From a virus, in IMG/VR virus record IMGVR_UViG_3300021371_000042, positions 1-39,965 of that record: 39,965 nucleotides of DNA. One strand, written 5' to 3'. Below are positions 15,951 to 22,835 of this stretch, piece by piece; the stretch's first letter is position 1; each line of letters opens with the position of its first letter. The notes under the pieces were generated by a model. It was given only the letters and a program-made list of their open reading frames with translations, did not search any database and was not told where the DNA came from. The position numbers were made by a program, and so were the translations under genes.

Positions 15951-18374
15951 ATGCCAAAGACATCCTTTTACTCTGGCACTGGCCTGAGCTCTGAAGACGT
16001 CAGTACACTCACCCAGTTAAAAACAGATGCAGAAACCGCAGCTACCAATGCTGCAACCTCAGAAACCAATAGTGCTGCCAGTGAAGCCTCCGCCACAAGC
16101 TCTGCCTCAGACGCAGCTGCAAGTGCTGTAGCTTCCGCAGCCAGCGCCACATCCAGCGCCACCGCCCAGACTGCTAGTGAAAGCGCAAAACAAGCTGCAG
16201 AGACCGCCGAGACCAATGCGGAAACTGCAGAAACTGGTTCTATTACCGCTCGCCAAGCTGCAGAGACCGCTGAGTCCAATGCTGCATCAAGCGCAACCTC
16301 TGCGTCTGGGTCTGCTTCCACAGCTACTACTAAAGCCTCTGAGGCGGCTACAAGCGCTACTGCCAGTGAGACATCCAAGGTAGCCTCAGTAGCTGCCCAG
16401 GCGGCTGCAGAGACCGCCGAGACTAATGCTGCATCAAGTGCTACTGCTAGTGCGTCTAGTGCATCCTCGGCGGCAACATCGGCTACAACAGCAACTACAA
16501 AAGCGTCTGAGGCTGCAACATCCGCAAGCAATGCTTCAACTTCAGAAACCAATGCGGCAACAAGTGCAGCAACAGCAACAACAAAAGCTGGTGAGGCTTC
16601 TACATCGGCAACAAATGCTGCAACCAGTGAAACAAATGCGGGTAACTCTGCAACGGCTGCGGCTTCATCAGCTAGTGCTGCTGCGACTAGCGAAACAAAT
16701 GCAGCTAACAGTGCTGCGGCTGCGGCTGCTGCCTTTGATAACTTTGATGATACCTACCTCGGCAGTAAGACTTCTGATCCAACTGTAGACAATGATGGTA
16801 ATGCCCTTGTTTCCGGTGCTTTGTATTTTAATAGCACTGCTAATGAGATGCGCGTCTATGACGGAGCAAACTGGATTGCTGCATCCAGCGCTGGTACTGC
16901 AAGCCTTATCTTGTATGAATACACAGCGACATCTGGGCAAACTACATTCTCAGGTGCAGACGATAACAGCGCAAGCCTTTCGTATTCTGTAGGTAATATT
17001 CAAGTCGTAATGAACGGGATTGTTTTAGATCCATCAGATTTTACAGCCACATCAGGTACTAGCGTGGCCTTGGCGTCTGGGGCTGCAACAGGTGACTTAG
17101 TAAACATCTATGCATTTAAGAGCTTTACTGTGGCTGACACTGTATCAGCTAGTGCCGGTGGTACATTTGCTGGCAATGTGGCTATGACTGGTGATCTGAC
17201 TGTAGACACAAACACGCTTTATGTTGACAGCACGAATAATCGGGTGGGCATTGGGACGAGTTCGCCTAGTGCTGACCTTGACGTGGCCTCCTCAAATGCG
17301 ACGATACATCTGACTGATACGGATGACACAACATACGCAGAGATACGCAATAATGGCGGGACATTTACTATTGCGTCTGATGAAGGTGCTGCGGCAACCA
17401 ACTCTAGCATTAACTTTAGGGTTGACGGCTCAGAAGCCATGCGCATCGACAGCAGCGGTAACGTTGGGATCGGCCTTACTGGCCCTAGTTCAATTTTACA
17501 GCTATCTCATGAGGATCCAGAGCCTTACAGCGCCTCAAGCGTTTTGGCAAGTAATGCGAGGCTGCGTGTGCGGAACTCCAGTGCAACTACTACTTCTTAT
17601 TCTGCCCTTACTTTACAAGCATTAAACGATAGTGGTTCTGTTGGGACGTGGAATATCGCATCTCTTGCCACATCCAATAACTACGACAATCATTTAGTTT
17701 TCCATACCAGAACAGGCTCTAGCACATACGCAGAACGTATGCGGATTATTTCAAGTGGAGCTTTGGCATTAAATGATGATACGACAACGAGTGCAAATTA
17801 TGTTCACAAGTTTTATATCAACGATACCAGAACAGGGTCAACATCGTGTGTTATAGGGTCACGATTTGGCTCTACGGGAACACGCCGACACATAAACTTT
17901 ATGAACCCGAATGGAATTGTTGGTCGAATACAAACCAGTGGCACGGCTACTTCCTACGTCACATCCTCTGACTACCGTTTAAAGGAAAATGTAGTCGATA
18001 TTACTGATGGTATTGAGAGAGTAAAACAGCTTTTACCAAAGCGATTTAATTTTATTGCAGATGCTGATTTAACTGTTGATGGCTTTATCGCTCACGAAAC
18101 TCAGACAGTAGTTCCTGAGGCTATTGACGGTGTGAAAGATGAAACACAGGCTGTTGGTAACGTAATCGATGCAGCGGGTGAAATTGTTGAAACAGGTATT
18201 GCTGAACCAGAAGATTTACAAGAAGGACACACTTGGACTGCGACAGGAAGCGAACCTGTGTATCAAGGGATTGATCAAAGCAAAATCGTTCCTGTTTTAA
18301 CGGCGGCTTTGAAAGAGGCTATCGCTAAGATAGAGGCTCTTGAAACACGACTAAGAGCATTGGAGGCAGTATAA
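15951..18374 (+). CDS. Tail fibre/spike with C-terminal S74 chaperone-peptidase domain
   Basis: This 807-residue protein has three parts. Residues 1-265 are an Ala/Ser/Thr/Glu repeat region (recurring SETNAA, ATTKASEAA and AAETAETNA units) that should form a long trimeric coiled stalk. Residues about 268-680 carry 'SGALYFNSTANEMRVYDGANW' in part and fibre repeats. From Ser672 the intramolecular chaperone (peptidase S74) begins with SSDYRLKENV: a Ser-Lys pair (Ser673, Lys678) that normally self-cleaves after trimerisation. The protein ends in a coiled-coil helix. The 3' half of the gene is clearly AT-richer than the packaging genes, as expected for an exchanged host-range module. It would bind the host surface. 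Confidence 0.88.
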   Translation: MPKTSFYSGTGLSSEDVSTLTQLKTDAETAATNAATSETNSAASEASATSSASDAAASAVASAASATSSATAQTASESAKQAAETAETNAETAETGSITARQAAETAESNAASSATSASGSASTATTKASEAATSATASETSKVASVAAQAAAETAETNAASSATASASSASSAATSATTATTKASEAATSASNASTSETNAATSAATATTKAGEASTSATNAATSETNAGNSATAAASSASAAATSETNAANSAAAAAAAFDNFDDTYLGSKTSDPTVDNDGNALVSGALYFNSTANEMRVYDGANWIAASSAGTASLILYEYTATSGQTTFSGADDNSASLSYSVGNIQVVMNGIVLDPSDFTATSGTSVALASGAATGDLVNIYAFKSFTVADTVSASAGGTFAGNVAMTGDLTVDTNTLYVDSTNNRVGIGTSSPSADLDVASSNATIHLTDTDDTTYAEIRNNGGTFTIASDEGAAATNSSINFRVDGSEAMRIDSSGNVGIGLTGPSSILQLSHEDPEPYSASSVLASNARLRVRNSSATTTSYSALTLQALNDSGSVGTWNIASLATSNNYDNHLVFHTRTGSSTYAERMRIISSGALALNDDTTTSANYVHKFYINDTRTGSTSCVIGSRFGSTGTRRHINFMNPNGIVGRIQTSGTATSYVTSSDYRLKENVVDITDGIERVKQLLPKRFNFIADADLTVDGFIAHETQTVVPEAIDGVKDETQAVGNVIDAAGEIVETGIAEPEDLQEGHTWTATGSEPVYQGIDQSKIVPVLTAALKEAIAKIEALETRLRALEAV
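16021..16735 (+). repeat. Degenerate Ala-Ser-Thr codon repeats in the fibre gene
   Basis: A tract of imperfect short repeats (recurring GCTGCA, GAGACCGC, GCAACA and ACTACTAAAGC-type units) encodes the stalk of the tail fibre. It keeps the reading frame throughout and is a likely site of length variation by recombination. Confidence 0.75.
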
Positions 18375-19354
18375 TGAGCAAGGCAAGGCAACTAGCCGAC
18401 TTAGGTAATCAGGTAGATGATGGGGCTATCACTGGCTCCAACATGGTGACTAACGGCGCTATGACCGTGGCTCAGAGGGGGGTGACAAACACATACAGCG
18501 CTTCAGATACTTTTGTCGTAGACCGCTTTTTAGCAAGAGGTAGTTCTACGGGTCAATTAGTAATAACTGTTACACAAGAAGATGATGGACCTGCTGGTTT
18601 CAATAAGTCTTTAAAGGTAAACACTGACACAGCAGAAACTGACCTTGCTTCCAATGAGCAGTTTAAGATGGAACATCGTATGGAAGGCAACACTATATCC
18701 CATTTAGGCTGGGGTACAAGTAATGCAAAGACGGTAACTTTATCTTTCTGGTTTAAATCTAGCACGACTGGAACAACGGCGGTTTCATTTCACAACCAAG
18801 ATAAGAATAGAAGTTTTGTATCTACCTTTACTGTAAACTCTGCAAACACTTGGGAATATAAAACAATTACAGTTGCTGGCCCTACTGATGGCACATGGGC
18901 AACAGGAACAAGCATAGGTATAAGGATTAGATGGGGTTCTTTTGGCACTGAATTTCATACAACGTCCACAGATCAATGGATCAACACACAAGATATGTCT
19001 GTTTCTGGTGCTATTGACTGGTCTGATACAGCTAACAAATACTTCCAAATCACAGGCGTCTGCCTGAACGTTGGTGACAGTGCTATCGACTTCCCGCACG
19101 AAAGCTATGGGGAGACATTGGCGAAGTGTCAGCGGTATTTTCAGAGACTTGATGGTGGAGCTTATAACCATACAATGGGTGACGGTTATGGTAGAGCATT
19201 TGCTTGGTACCCTGTTAGTATGAGAGCAAACCCTACATTTACAAACGTAGGCGGCAATGGAACAGCATCTACTACAATCAACAGACTTTATGTTTTCCAA
19301 GCATCTGCGGGGGCTAACATTGGTAGCGGTTCTTCCTTAGATGCGGAGTTATAA
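18374..19354 (+). CDS. Second tail fibre protein, probable receptor-binding
   Basis: A 326-residue protein whose ATG overlaps the previous stop (TAATG). It starts MSKARQLADLGNQV, a common opening of short marine phage fibres, then 'NMVTNGAMTVAQRG'. Residues 80-230 look like a beta-sandwich (jelly-roll, carbohydrate-binding type: 'KTVTLSFWFKSSTTGT', 'WEYKTITV', 'ITGVCLNVGDSAIDFPH'). Then comes the conserved ETLAKCQRYFQRL helix and a short beta region ending DAEL. The gene is AT-rich like the 3' half of the gene before it. A role in host recognition is inferred. Confidence 0.75.
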   Translation: MSKARQLADLGNQVDDGAITGSNMVTNGAMTVAQRGVTNTYSASDTFVVDRFLARGSSTGQLVITVTQEDDGPAGFNKSLKVNTDTAETDLASNEQFKMEHRMEGNTISHLGWGTSNAKTVTLSFWFKSSTTGTTAVSFHNQDKNRSFVSTFTVNSANTWEYKTITVAGPTDGTWATGTSIGIRIRWGSFGTEFHTTSTDQWINTQDMSVSGAIDWSDTANKYFQITGVCLNVGDSAIDFPHESYGETLAKCQRYFQRLDGGAYNHTMGDGYGRAFAWYPVSMRANPTFTNVGGNGTASTTINRLYVFQASAGANIGSGSSLDAEL

Positions 19355-19356
19355 CT

Positions 19357-19539
19357 ATGGATACTATGAACATCACATCGGCACAGAATACTGTTGACCC
19401 AGAAGGTAACAACACTTCCATTCAAGCCACCATCGACGGTCAGGAACTATCCGTCCCCTTAGACTTAGCCAACCGCCACTACGCAGAGATCATGCGGCAG
19501 GTTGAGGCTGGCACACTAACGATTGCAGAGGCAGACTGA
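19357..19539 (+). CDS. Small hypothetical protein after tail fibres
   Basis: A 60-residue acidic protein that starts 2 bases after the fibre stop. Its composition (NTSIQATIDGQELSVPLD then a helix AEIMRQVEAGTLTIAEAD) suggests a short beta hairpin plus helix. Its stop overlaps the next ATG (TGATGG region), so it belongs to the same transcript as the fibres and lysis genes. It may be a fibre-assembly helper, judged by position only. Confidence 0.55.
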   Translation: MDTMNITSAQNTVDPEGNNTSIQATIDGQELSVPLDLANRHYAEIMRQVEAGTLTIAEAD

Positions 19540-19778
19540 TGGAGACAGAGGTCATCTGGTCGGGAGCCCTCACAGTCGTATTAGCCTTGGTAGGCTGGAT
19601 CCTCAGATCCGCTTATGAAGAAATCAATAGAATATCTATACTACTCTCTAGAACACGTGAAGAGTTCGCCCGTGACTACGCCCGGCGCGACGAAGTGAAC
19701 CAAGCCATGTCTCGCGTCATGGATCGCTTGGACACCCTGGATGCTAAGATAGACCGCTTGATTGAAGCGGGTCGCTAG
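19539..19778 (+). CDS. Membrane-anchored coiled-coil protein (lysis region)
   Basis: A 79-residue protein with one N-terminal transmembrane segment (about 7-25, GALTVVLALVGWILRSAY) followed by an Arg/Glu/Asp-rich coiled coil to the end. A short N-out helix with a long cytoplasmic or periplasmic coil fits an i-spanin-like or holin-accessory protein at the start of the lysis cassette. No lipobox is present. The start ATG overlaps the previous stop. The function is inferred from topology and neighbours. Confidence 0.6.
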   Translation: METEVIWSGALTVVLALVGWILRSAYEEINRISILLSRTREEFARDYARRDEVNQAMSRVMDRLDTLDAKIDRLIEAGR

Positions 19779-19821
19779 CACCCCACCCGTATAACAAATG
19801 TAATAACATGGGGTTCAACCT

Positions 19822-20289
19822 ATGATCGAAGTACTCGCCTTGGCGGGTGCTGTCGCTAAGATTGGCGGCGGCATCTCCACGGCCATTAAGGCAGGCCGAG
19901 ACATCAATGACTTACTACCGCACTTTGGTAAACTTGGGCAGATCGATAGTGAGATCCAGCTGGCCGAGTCAGGTAAACACAAGGGCCCACTGGGGCGTCT
20001 CTCTAGCCCCGAGCAGGAGGGTCTGGCGATAGCCCAAAGCAAACTCAAGTACGATGAGACCATGAAGGAACTGGAGTCTGTCTGCAGGCTCTATGGCCGA
20101 CCAGGGACTTGGGACACCGTTGTCCGGGAAATGGGCGCAGCTAGGAAGAGACACGCAGACGCACTGAAGGCCCAAGCAGCCGCCAGAGACAAGCTGTTTT
20201 GGGGCCTATCCATGACAGCTGGTGTCCTGATCTTTGTAGGCGGCTGTGTCTTCATGTTCTGGGGTCTCGACAAGGCCGTGAACGGCTAG
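19822..20289 (+). CDS. Conserved marine-podovirus membrane protein
   Basis: A 155-residue protein. It has an N-terminal hydrophobic/Gly-rich stretch (about 5-20), then a charged helical middle with 'DINDLLPHFGKLGQIDSEIQLAE', 'KHKGPLGRL' and 'RLYGRPGTWDTVVREMG', and a C-terminal transmembrane helix (about 130-150) with a short tail. I recall proteins of this layout beside lysis genes in marine cyanopodoviruses, where the function is unknown. It is preceded by a 43-base spacer and a GGGG-containing leader. A role in lysis or membrane remodelling is a guess from location. Confidence 0.65.
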   Translation: MIEVLALAGAVAKIGGGISTAIKAGRDINDLLPHFGKLGQIDSEIQLAESGKHKGPLGRLSSPEQEGLAIAQSKLKYDETMKELESVCRLYGRPGTWDTVVREMGAARKRHADALKAQAAARDKLFWGLSMTAGVLIFVGGCVFMFWGLDKAVNG

Positions 20290-20292
20290 CCC

Positions 20293-20496
20293 ATGAAAGT
20301 CTCTATGCCCTTCCATACACACCAGAACATTGTCTTCAAGCCATACCAGGATATCCAACCTGAGCCACCTAAGGCCTACCAAGACAATGAGAAACCTAGC
20401 CCGATTCAATCGACATACACCAGATATGACAAGAACGGGCGCATCATCCCCCCGCCACCTCTCATGGGTGACACAGTAGATATTGAGGTAACTTAA
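20293..20496 (+). CDS. Small proline-rich hypothetical protein
   Basis: A 67-residue protein starting 3 bases after the preceding stop. It is rich in Pro, Gln, Tyr and Asp, has no membrane segment and no cysteine pair, and ends in 'PPPPLMGDTVDIEVT'. It probably stays unfolded or binds a partner by its Pro-rich tract. It sits between membrane proteins of the lysis cassette and has 1 base before the next ATG. I do not recognise a family. Confidence 0.55.
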   Translation: MKVSMPFHTHQNIVFKPYQDIQPEPPKAYQDNEKPSPIQSTYTRYDKNGRIIPPPPLMGDTVDIEVT

Positions 20497-20497
20497 G

Positions 20498-20704
20498 ATG
20501 ACTATAGCAATGGAACGCATACTGGCGTGGAAGCTACTGCCCCGCATCATGATGCTCACCATGACCTACGCCTACCTAGACGTCTTGTGGTGGTTCATGG
20601 GTCTAACCCCAGAGGCCATGACGTCCCAAGCAACCGCACTGACTGCTACGGTCACAGGAGCCATGACAGGAGCATTTGCTGTCTGGTTGGGGCATGAGAA
20701 ATGA
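20498..20704 (+). CDS. Two-helix membrane protein, candidate holin
   Basis: A 68-residue protein with two hydrophobic segments (about 12-32, LLPRIMMLTMTYAYLDVLWWF, and about 46-64, TALTATVTGAMTGAFAVWL) separated by a short turn. The size and topology match small class II or III holins, and the 'GAMTGAFAVWLG' end recurs in small marine phage membrane proteins as I recall. Its stop overlaps the ATG of the next, three-helix holin candidate. Either one could form the lysis pore. Confidence 0.6.
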   Translation: MTIAMERILAWKLLPRIMMLTMTYAYLDVLWWFMGLTPEAMTSQATALTATVTGAMTGAFAVWLGHEK

Positions 20705-21078
20705 GCTTTCTATCAGACTTAATCTCACCGGCAACAGAGCTTGCTAGCAAGTTTATCAAAGACAAAGATCAGGCGGCACGATTAGCGCATGAGCTATCAA
20801 CGATGGCTGACCGTCACGCTCAAGAAGCTTTGCTTGCTCAGATTGAGGTCAACAAAGCCGAAGCTAATGGTAACTGGTTTGCGGCAAGCTGGCGTCCGTT
20901 GTGTGGGTATGTGTGCGTCCTTGGGCTGATGGTAAACTTTCTGGTTTCACCAATCGCCGCGGGCTTTGGATTCATGGTTCCACAGGCTGATACCTCAGTG
21001 ATGCTTCCTATTCTCACAGGGATGCTTGGATTGGCGGGCATGAGGTCATTCGAGAAAGTAAAAAAGGTAGCGAAATGA
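20701..21078 (+). CDS. Holin of the GTA/3TM type
   Basis: A 125-residue protein. Residues 1-50 are an amphipathic charged helix (FIKDKDQAARLAHELSTMADRHAQEA), followed by 'NWFAASWRPLCGYV' and two to three transmembrane helices to about residue 115. This matches the 3TM holin family seen in gene transfer agents and many alphaproteobacterial phages, with the signature 'A.WRP..G'. It is encoded directly upstream of the endolysin and overlaps it by 4 bases (ATGA). The holin would open the inner membrane for the endolysin. Confidence 0.8.
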   Translation: MSFLSDLISPATELASKFIKDKDQAARLAHELSTMADRHAQEALLAQIEVNKAEANGNWFAASWRPLCGYVCVLGLMVNFLVSPIAAGFGFMVPQADTSVMLPILTGMLGLAGMRSFEKVKKVAK

Positions 21079-21584
21079 AGAAAAACTTTGATAAATGCCT
21101 GTCTATGCTTTTGCACCACGAAGGAGGCTTCATAAATCATGCAGATGATCCAGGTGGCCCTACTAACCTCGGTGTGACCCAGAAGGTCTATGAGGAATGG
21201 GTAGGGCATAAGGTGACTATCGAGGACATGAAGAACCTAGATTTCACTAAGGTGGCCCCGATTTACCGAAAGAACTACTTCGATGGTGTACGCTTTGATG
21301 ATCTCCCCAGCGGCGTCGATTGGTCGGTGGTGGACTGGGGTGTAAACTCAGGTCCTAGTCGAGCAGCTAAAGCACTACAGAGGATCATAGGATCCACAGC
21401 TGATGGAGCCATCGGTCCTAAGACCCTGCAGGCTGTGGCTGACATGGAGCCCCGTGAGATCATCGAGAAGATGCATGATGCGCGTCAGAGGTTCTATGAG
21501 CGCCTAAGCACCTTTGAGACATTTGGCCGTGGCTGGACCCGGCGAAACAAGGAAACCTTAGAGCAGTCACTAAGAATGCTTTGA
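21075..21584 (+). CDS. Endolysin, glycoside hydrolase 108 (N-acetylmuramidase-type)
   Basis: A 169-residue enzyme that cuts the glycan strands of peptidoglycan at the end of infection. The catalytic signature HHEGGF with Glu16 is followed by 'HADDPGGPTNLGVTQ', the diagnostic stretch of the GH108 family. A C-terminal peptidoglycan-binding-like helical part ('GSTADGAIGPKTLQAV', about residues 110-125) follows. No signal peptide or SAR helix is present, so release depends on the holin just upstream. The length is typical for the family. Confidence 0.9.
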   Translation: MKKNFDKCLSMLLHHEGGFINHADDPGGPTNLGVTQKVYEEWVGHKVTIEDMKNLDFTKVAPIYRKNYFDGVRFDDLPSGVDWSVVDWGVNSGPSRAAKALQRIIGSTADGAIGPKTLQAVADMEPREIIEKMHDARQRFYERLSTFETFGRGWTRRNKETLEQSLRML

Positions 21585-21593
21585 GGCTATAGT

Positions 21594-21620
21594 GGTGACC
21601 GAGATCGATCCCCGGTCACC
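21594..21620 (+). terminator. Hairpin after the endolysin gene
   Basis: GGTGACCG (21594-21601) pairs with CGGTCACC (21613-21620) around an 11-base loop, 9 bases after the endolysin stop. No T-run follows, so it is either a weak terminator or an RNA processing/stability hairpin. Confidence 0.5.
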
Positions 21621-21647
21621 CACAACCACAAGAGAAAGGGGGTATCC

Positions 21648-21728
21648 ATGATCTCTGGATTTCCTGTCCCAATAACCGACGCCATTCTGATCGGTATGAT
21701 GGTTGTCTTACTACTTAAGAAAACTTAA
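21648..21728 (+). CDS. 26-residue single-helix membrane microprotein
   Basis: ATG at 21648 preceded by AGAAAGGGGG, one of the strongest Shine-Dalgarno sites in the window; stop TAA at 21726. The product is 26 residues: MISGFPVPITDAILIGMMVV then a Leu run and Lys-Lys-Thr, i.e. one transmembrane helix with a positive C-terminal end. It lies between the lysis and integration modules. Function is unknown; a small lysis regulator or membrane effector is possible. It is easily missed by gene finders because of its length. Confidence 0.55.
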   Translation: MISGFPVPITDAILIGMMVVLLLKKT

Positions 21729-21918
21729 ATGGCTTTGCCTTAGGAAGATGACCCAACTAACATCGGAGCTTCCATCAGTTTACGCTGACGAAGTGATCGG
21801 TGTTTTTTCAACTGGGGTTAGACTAAGAGCCCTCTATATACATTTGAGACAAAAACTTCTTGATTTATGCATCAGGAATTACTATCTGATGATTAAGGGT
21901 CGATGGCCCGGAGATGAC
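21729..21918. other. 190-bp intergenic region upstream of the tRNA-like site
   Basis: I see no convincing gene. The open frame that crosses it also runs through the tRNA-like sequence and looks spurious. The stretch is AT-richer than the surroundings, has a T6 run near 21803 and TTGA boxes near 21843 and 21860. It could hold integrase arm sites or a host promoter, but no clear repeats or promoter pair could be assigned by eye. Confidence 0.4.
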
Positions 21919-21980
21919 AGGGGTAAGCAGCGGAATCATAATCCGCGTGTCGGGGGTTCAAGTCCCTCCTCCGCTACCAA
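21919..21980 (+). other. Candidate attP: 3' half of a CAT-anticodon tRNA gene
   Basis: Bases 21930-21979 fold as the 3' half of a tRNA: anticodon stem GCGGA/TCCGC around ATCATAA (anticodon CAT at 21937-21939), variable loop GTGTC, T-arm GGGGG-TTCAAGT-CCCTC, acceptor strand CTCCGCT, discriminator A and an encoded CCA. The bases before it do not give a proper D-arm or a full complementary acceptor strand, so it is not a complete tRNA. With an integrase gene 850 bp downstream, the simplest reading is an attP core matching a host tRNA-Met or tRNA-Ile2 gene, so that integration would restore the tRNA. The elongator tRNA-Met of Alphaproteobacteria looks similar from memory. Confidence 0.78.
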
Positions 21981-22030
21981 CCAAAGTCATCATCGGAAAC
22001 ATCAGAGCCCTTGTACAACAAGGAGACTAG

Positions 22031-22240
22031 ATGATGGACTACCGTGGTTACAAAATAGAAGCACTTCATGGGAACTTTTTACATAAGACGTATTCGGCGT
22101 CTGGTGTCATTTGGCAGATTGTAGATCCAAATAAGTTTGAAGACTGGAGCTTAGGTACTGTCCCTATGCTTTTAGCTTCTGGGTTTGCAAGTGAATCAGA
22201 GTGTCGGTCTTGGATTGACAATCTTGAGGTGCCAGCATGA
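22031..22240 (+). CDS. Small hypothetical protein 1 between attP and integrase
   Basis: A 69-residue protein with AAGGAGACTAG directly before two adjacent ATGs (22031 and 22034). It looks like a small alpha/beta fold: 'YRGYKIEAL', 'ASGVIWQIVDP', then 'GFASESECRSWIDNL', which resembles small phage proteins with a C-terminal helix. There is no catalytic motif. It overlaps the next gene by ATGA. A role in lysogeny or excision control is possible from its place beside the integrase but is unsupported. Confidence 0.6.
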   Translation: MMDYRGYKIEALHGNFLHKTYSASGVIWQIVDPNKFEDWSLGTVPMLLASGFASESECRSWIDNLEVPA

Positions 22241-22428
22241 CTTGCAATTGCATAACCTACGTTGACGATAGCCGCTGGGGTAACGCCATTACCGTCACCG
22301 AATACTGTCGTGTCTGCAGCCTAGATAGCTACCAGACCACCTTGAGCCGCGATGAGGCTATAGACCAGATACTCAAGGATGCTGCCTGGGATACACACAG
22401 GGATACACACAACGTCATAACGTCATAA
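22237..22428 (+). CDS. Small Cys-containing hypothetical protein
   Basis: A 63-residue protein coupled to the previous gene. It contains CNC at residues 3-5 and CRVC near residues 24-27, a possible metal site, then an acidic helix 'SRDEAIDQILKDA'. The 3' end has short tandem duplications (GGATACACACA twice, then ACGTCATA twice, 22389-22427), so its C-terminus may be length-variable. Its stop touches the 20-bp repeat that precedes the GIY-YIG gene. No family recognised. Confidence 0.55.
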   Translation: MTCNCITYVDDSRWGNAITVTEYCRVCSLDSYQTTLSRDEAIDQILKDAAWDTHRDTHNVITS

Positions 22429-22447
22429 GTTGGGAGACTTACAGATG
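22428..22447 (+). repeat. 20-bp direct repeat, copy 1, at the start of the GIY-YIG gene
   Basis: Identical to 22816-22835. It contains the Shine-Dalgarno GGGAG and the ATG of the downstream gene. The two copies flank the GIY-YIG gene exactly. Confidence 0.95.
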
Positions 22448-22816
22448 GACTTATGTGAACGATCAACTGAAATCAAAAGTAAATACAAGTACCTCTACAT
22501 AATTAAGTGCCGTGAGGACGATAGCGTTTTAAAGGTGGGCATAAGTAAGCACCCCAAAGGTAGGCTTCGTTCTTTACAGTCTGCCTCATGGAATGAGTTA
22601 TTCATCTGGGCTTATTTTGGGATGTACTCTGAAAAGGACTGTTTTCAATTAGAGCAACGTATCCACTCAAAACTTAGAAAGCATAGTATCCGTGGTGAGT
22701 GGTTCAGAGTTCAGCCTCATTTCATATGGAAGATATTAGATACATCACACTGTGTATTTTTAGATGGCTTTGGTTCCGTTGAGATGACCGAAGACGATGT
22801 TTTACCTTGTCACTAG
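22445..22816 (+). CDS. GIY-YIG nuclease of the T5orf172/MUG113 type, probable mobile gene
   Basis: A 123-residue protein from the ATG at 22445, which sits 9 bases after GGGAG. Motifs in order: YLYIIKC (the GIY strand), LKVGISKHPKGRLRSLQ (the YIG-equivalent with the catalytic Arg), 'EKDCFQLEQRIHSKL' and 'RGEWFRV' with the expected Glu. This fits a compact GIY-YIG endonuclease of the T5orf172/MUG113 group. One sampled 60-base line of the gene has 20 G+C against 34 in the integrase by hand count, so it differs from its neighbours. It is flanked by 20-bp direct repeats that include the ribosome binding site, as if inserted between the previous gene and the integrase. It may be a free-standing homing endonuclease. 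Confidence 0.8.
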   Translation: MDLCERSTEIKSKYKYLYIIKCREDDSVLKVGISKHPKGRLRSLQSASWNELFIWAYFGMYSEKDCFQLEQRIHSKLRKHSIRGEWFRVQPHFIWKILDTSHCVFLDGFGSVEMTEDDVLPCH

Positions 22817-22835
22817 TTGGGAGACTTACAGATGA
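22816..22835 (+). repeat. 20-bp direct repeat, copy 2, at the start of the integrase gene
   Basis: Identical to 22428-22447, and carries the GGGAG and ATG used by the integrase gene. Confidence 0.95.

Noticed and set aside
15968-16552. A long Ala/Val-rich frame on the minus strand opposite the fibre stalk
   Set aside because: It is the mirror of the Ala-Ser-Thr codon repeats. No ribosome site, no independent gene context, and no other minus-strand genes exist in the window.
21901-21979. A complete phage-encoded tRNA
   Set aside because: Only 16 bases separate a possible 5' acceptor strand from the anticodon stem, the D-arm does not pair, and two acceptor pairs fail. A 3' half used as an attachment site fits better.
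21703-22086. A 127-residue frame across the tRNA-like site
   Set aside because: It reads straight through the tRNA-like sequence and overlaps a gene with a strong ribosome site. Its residue composition (Ser/Arg/His-rich end) is not protein-like.
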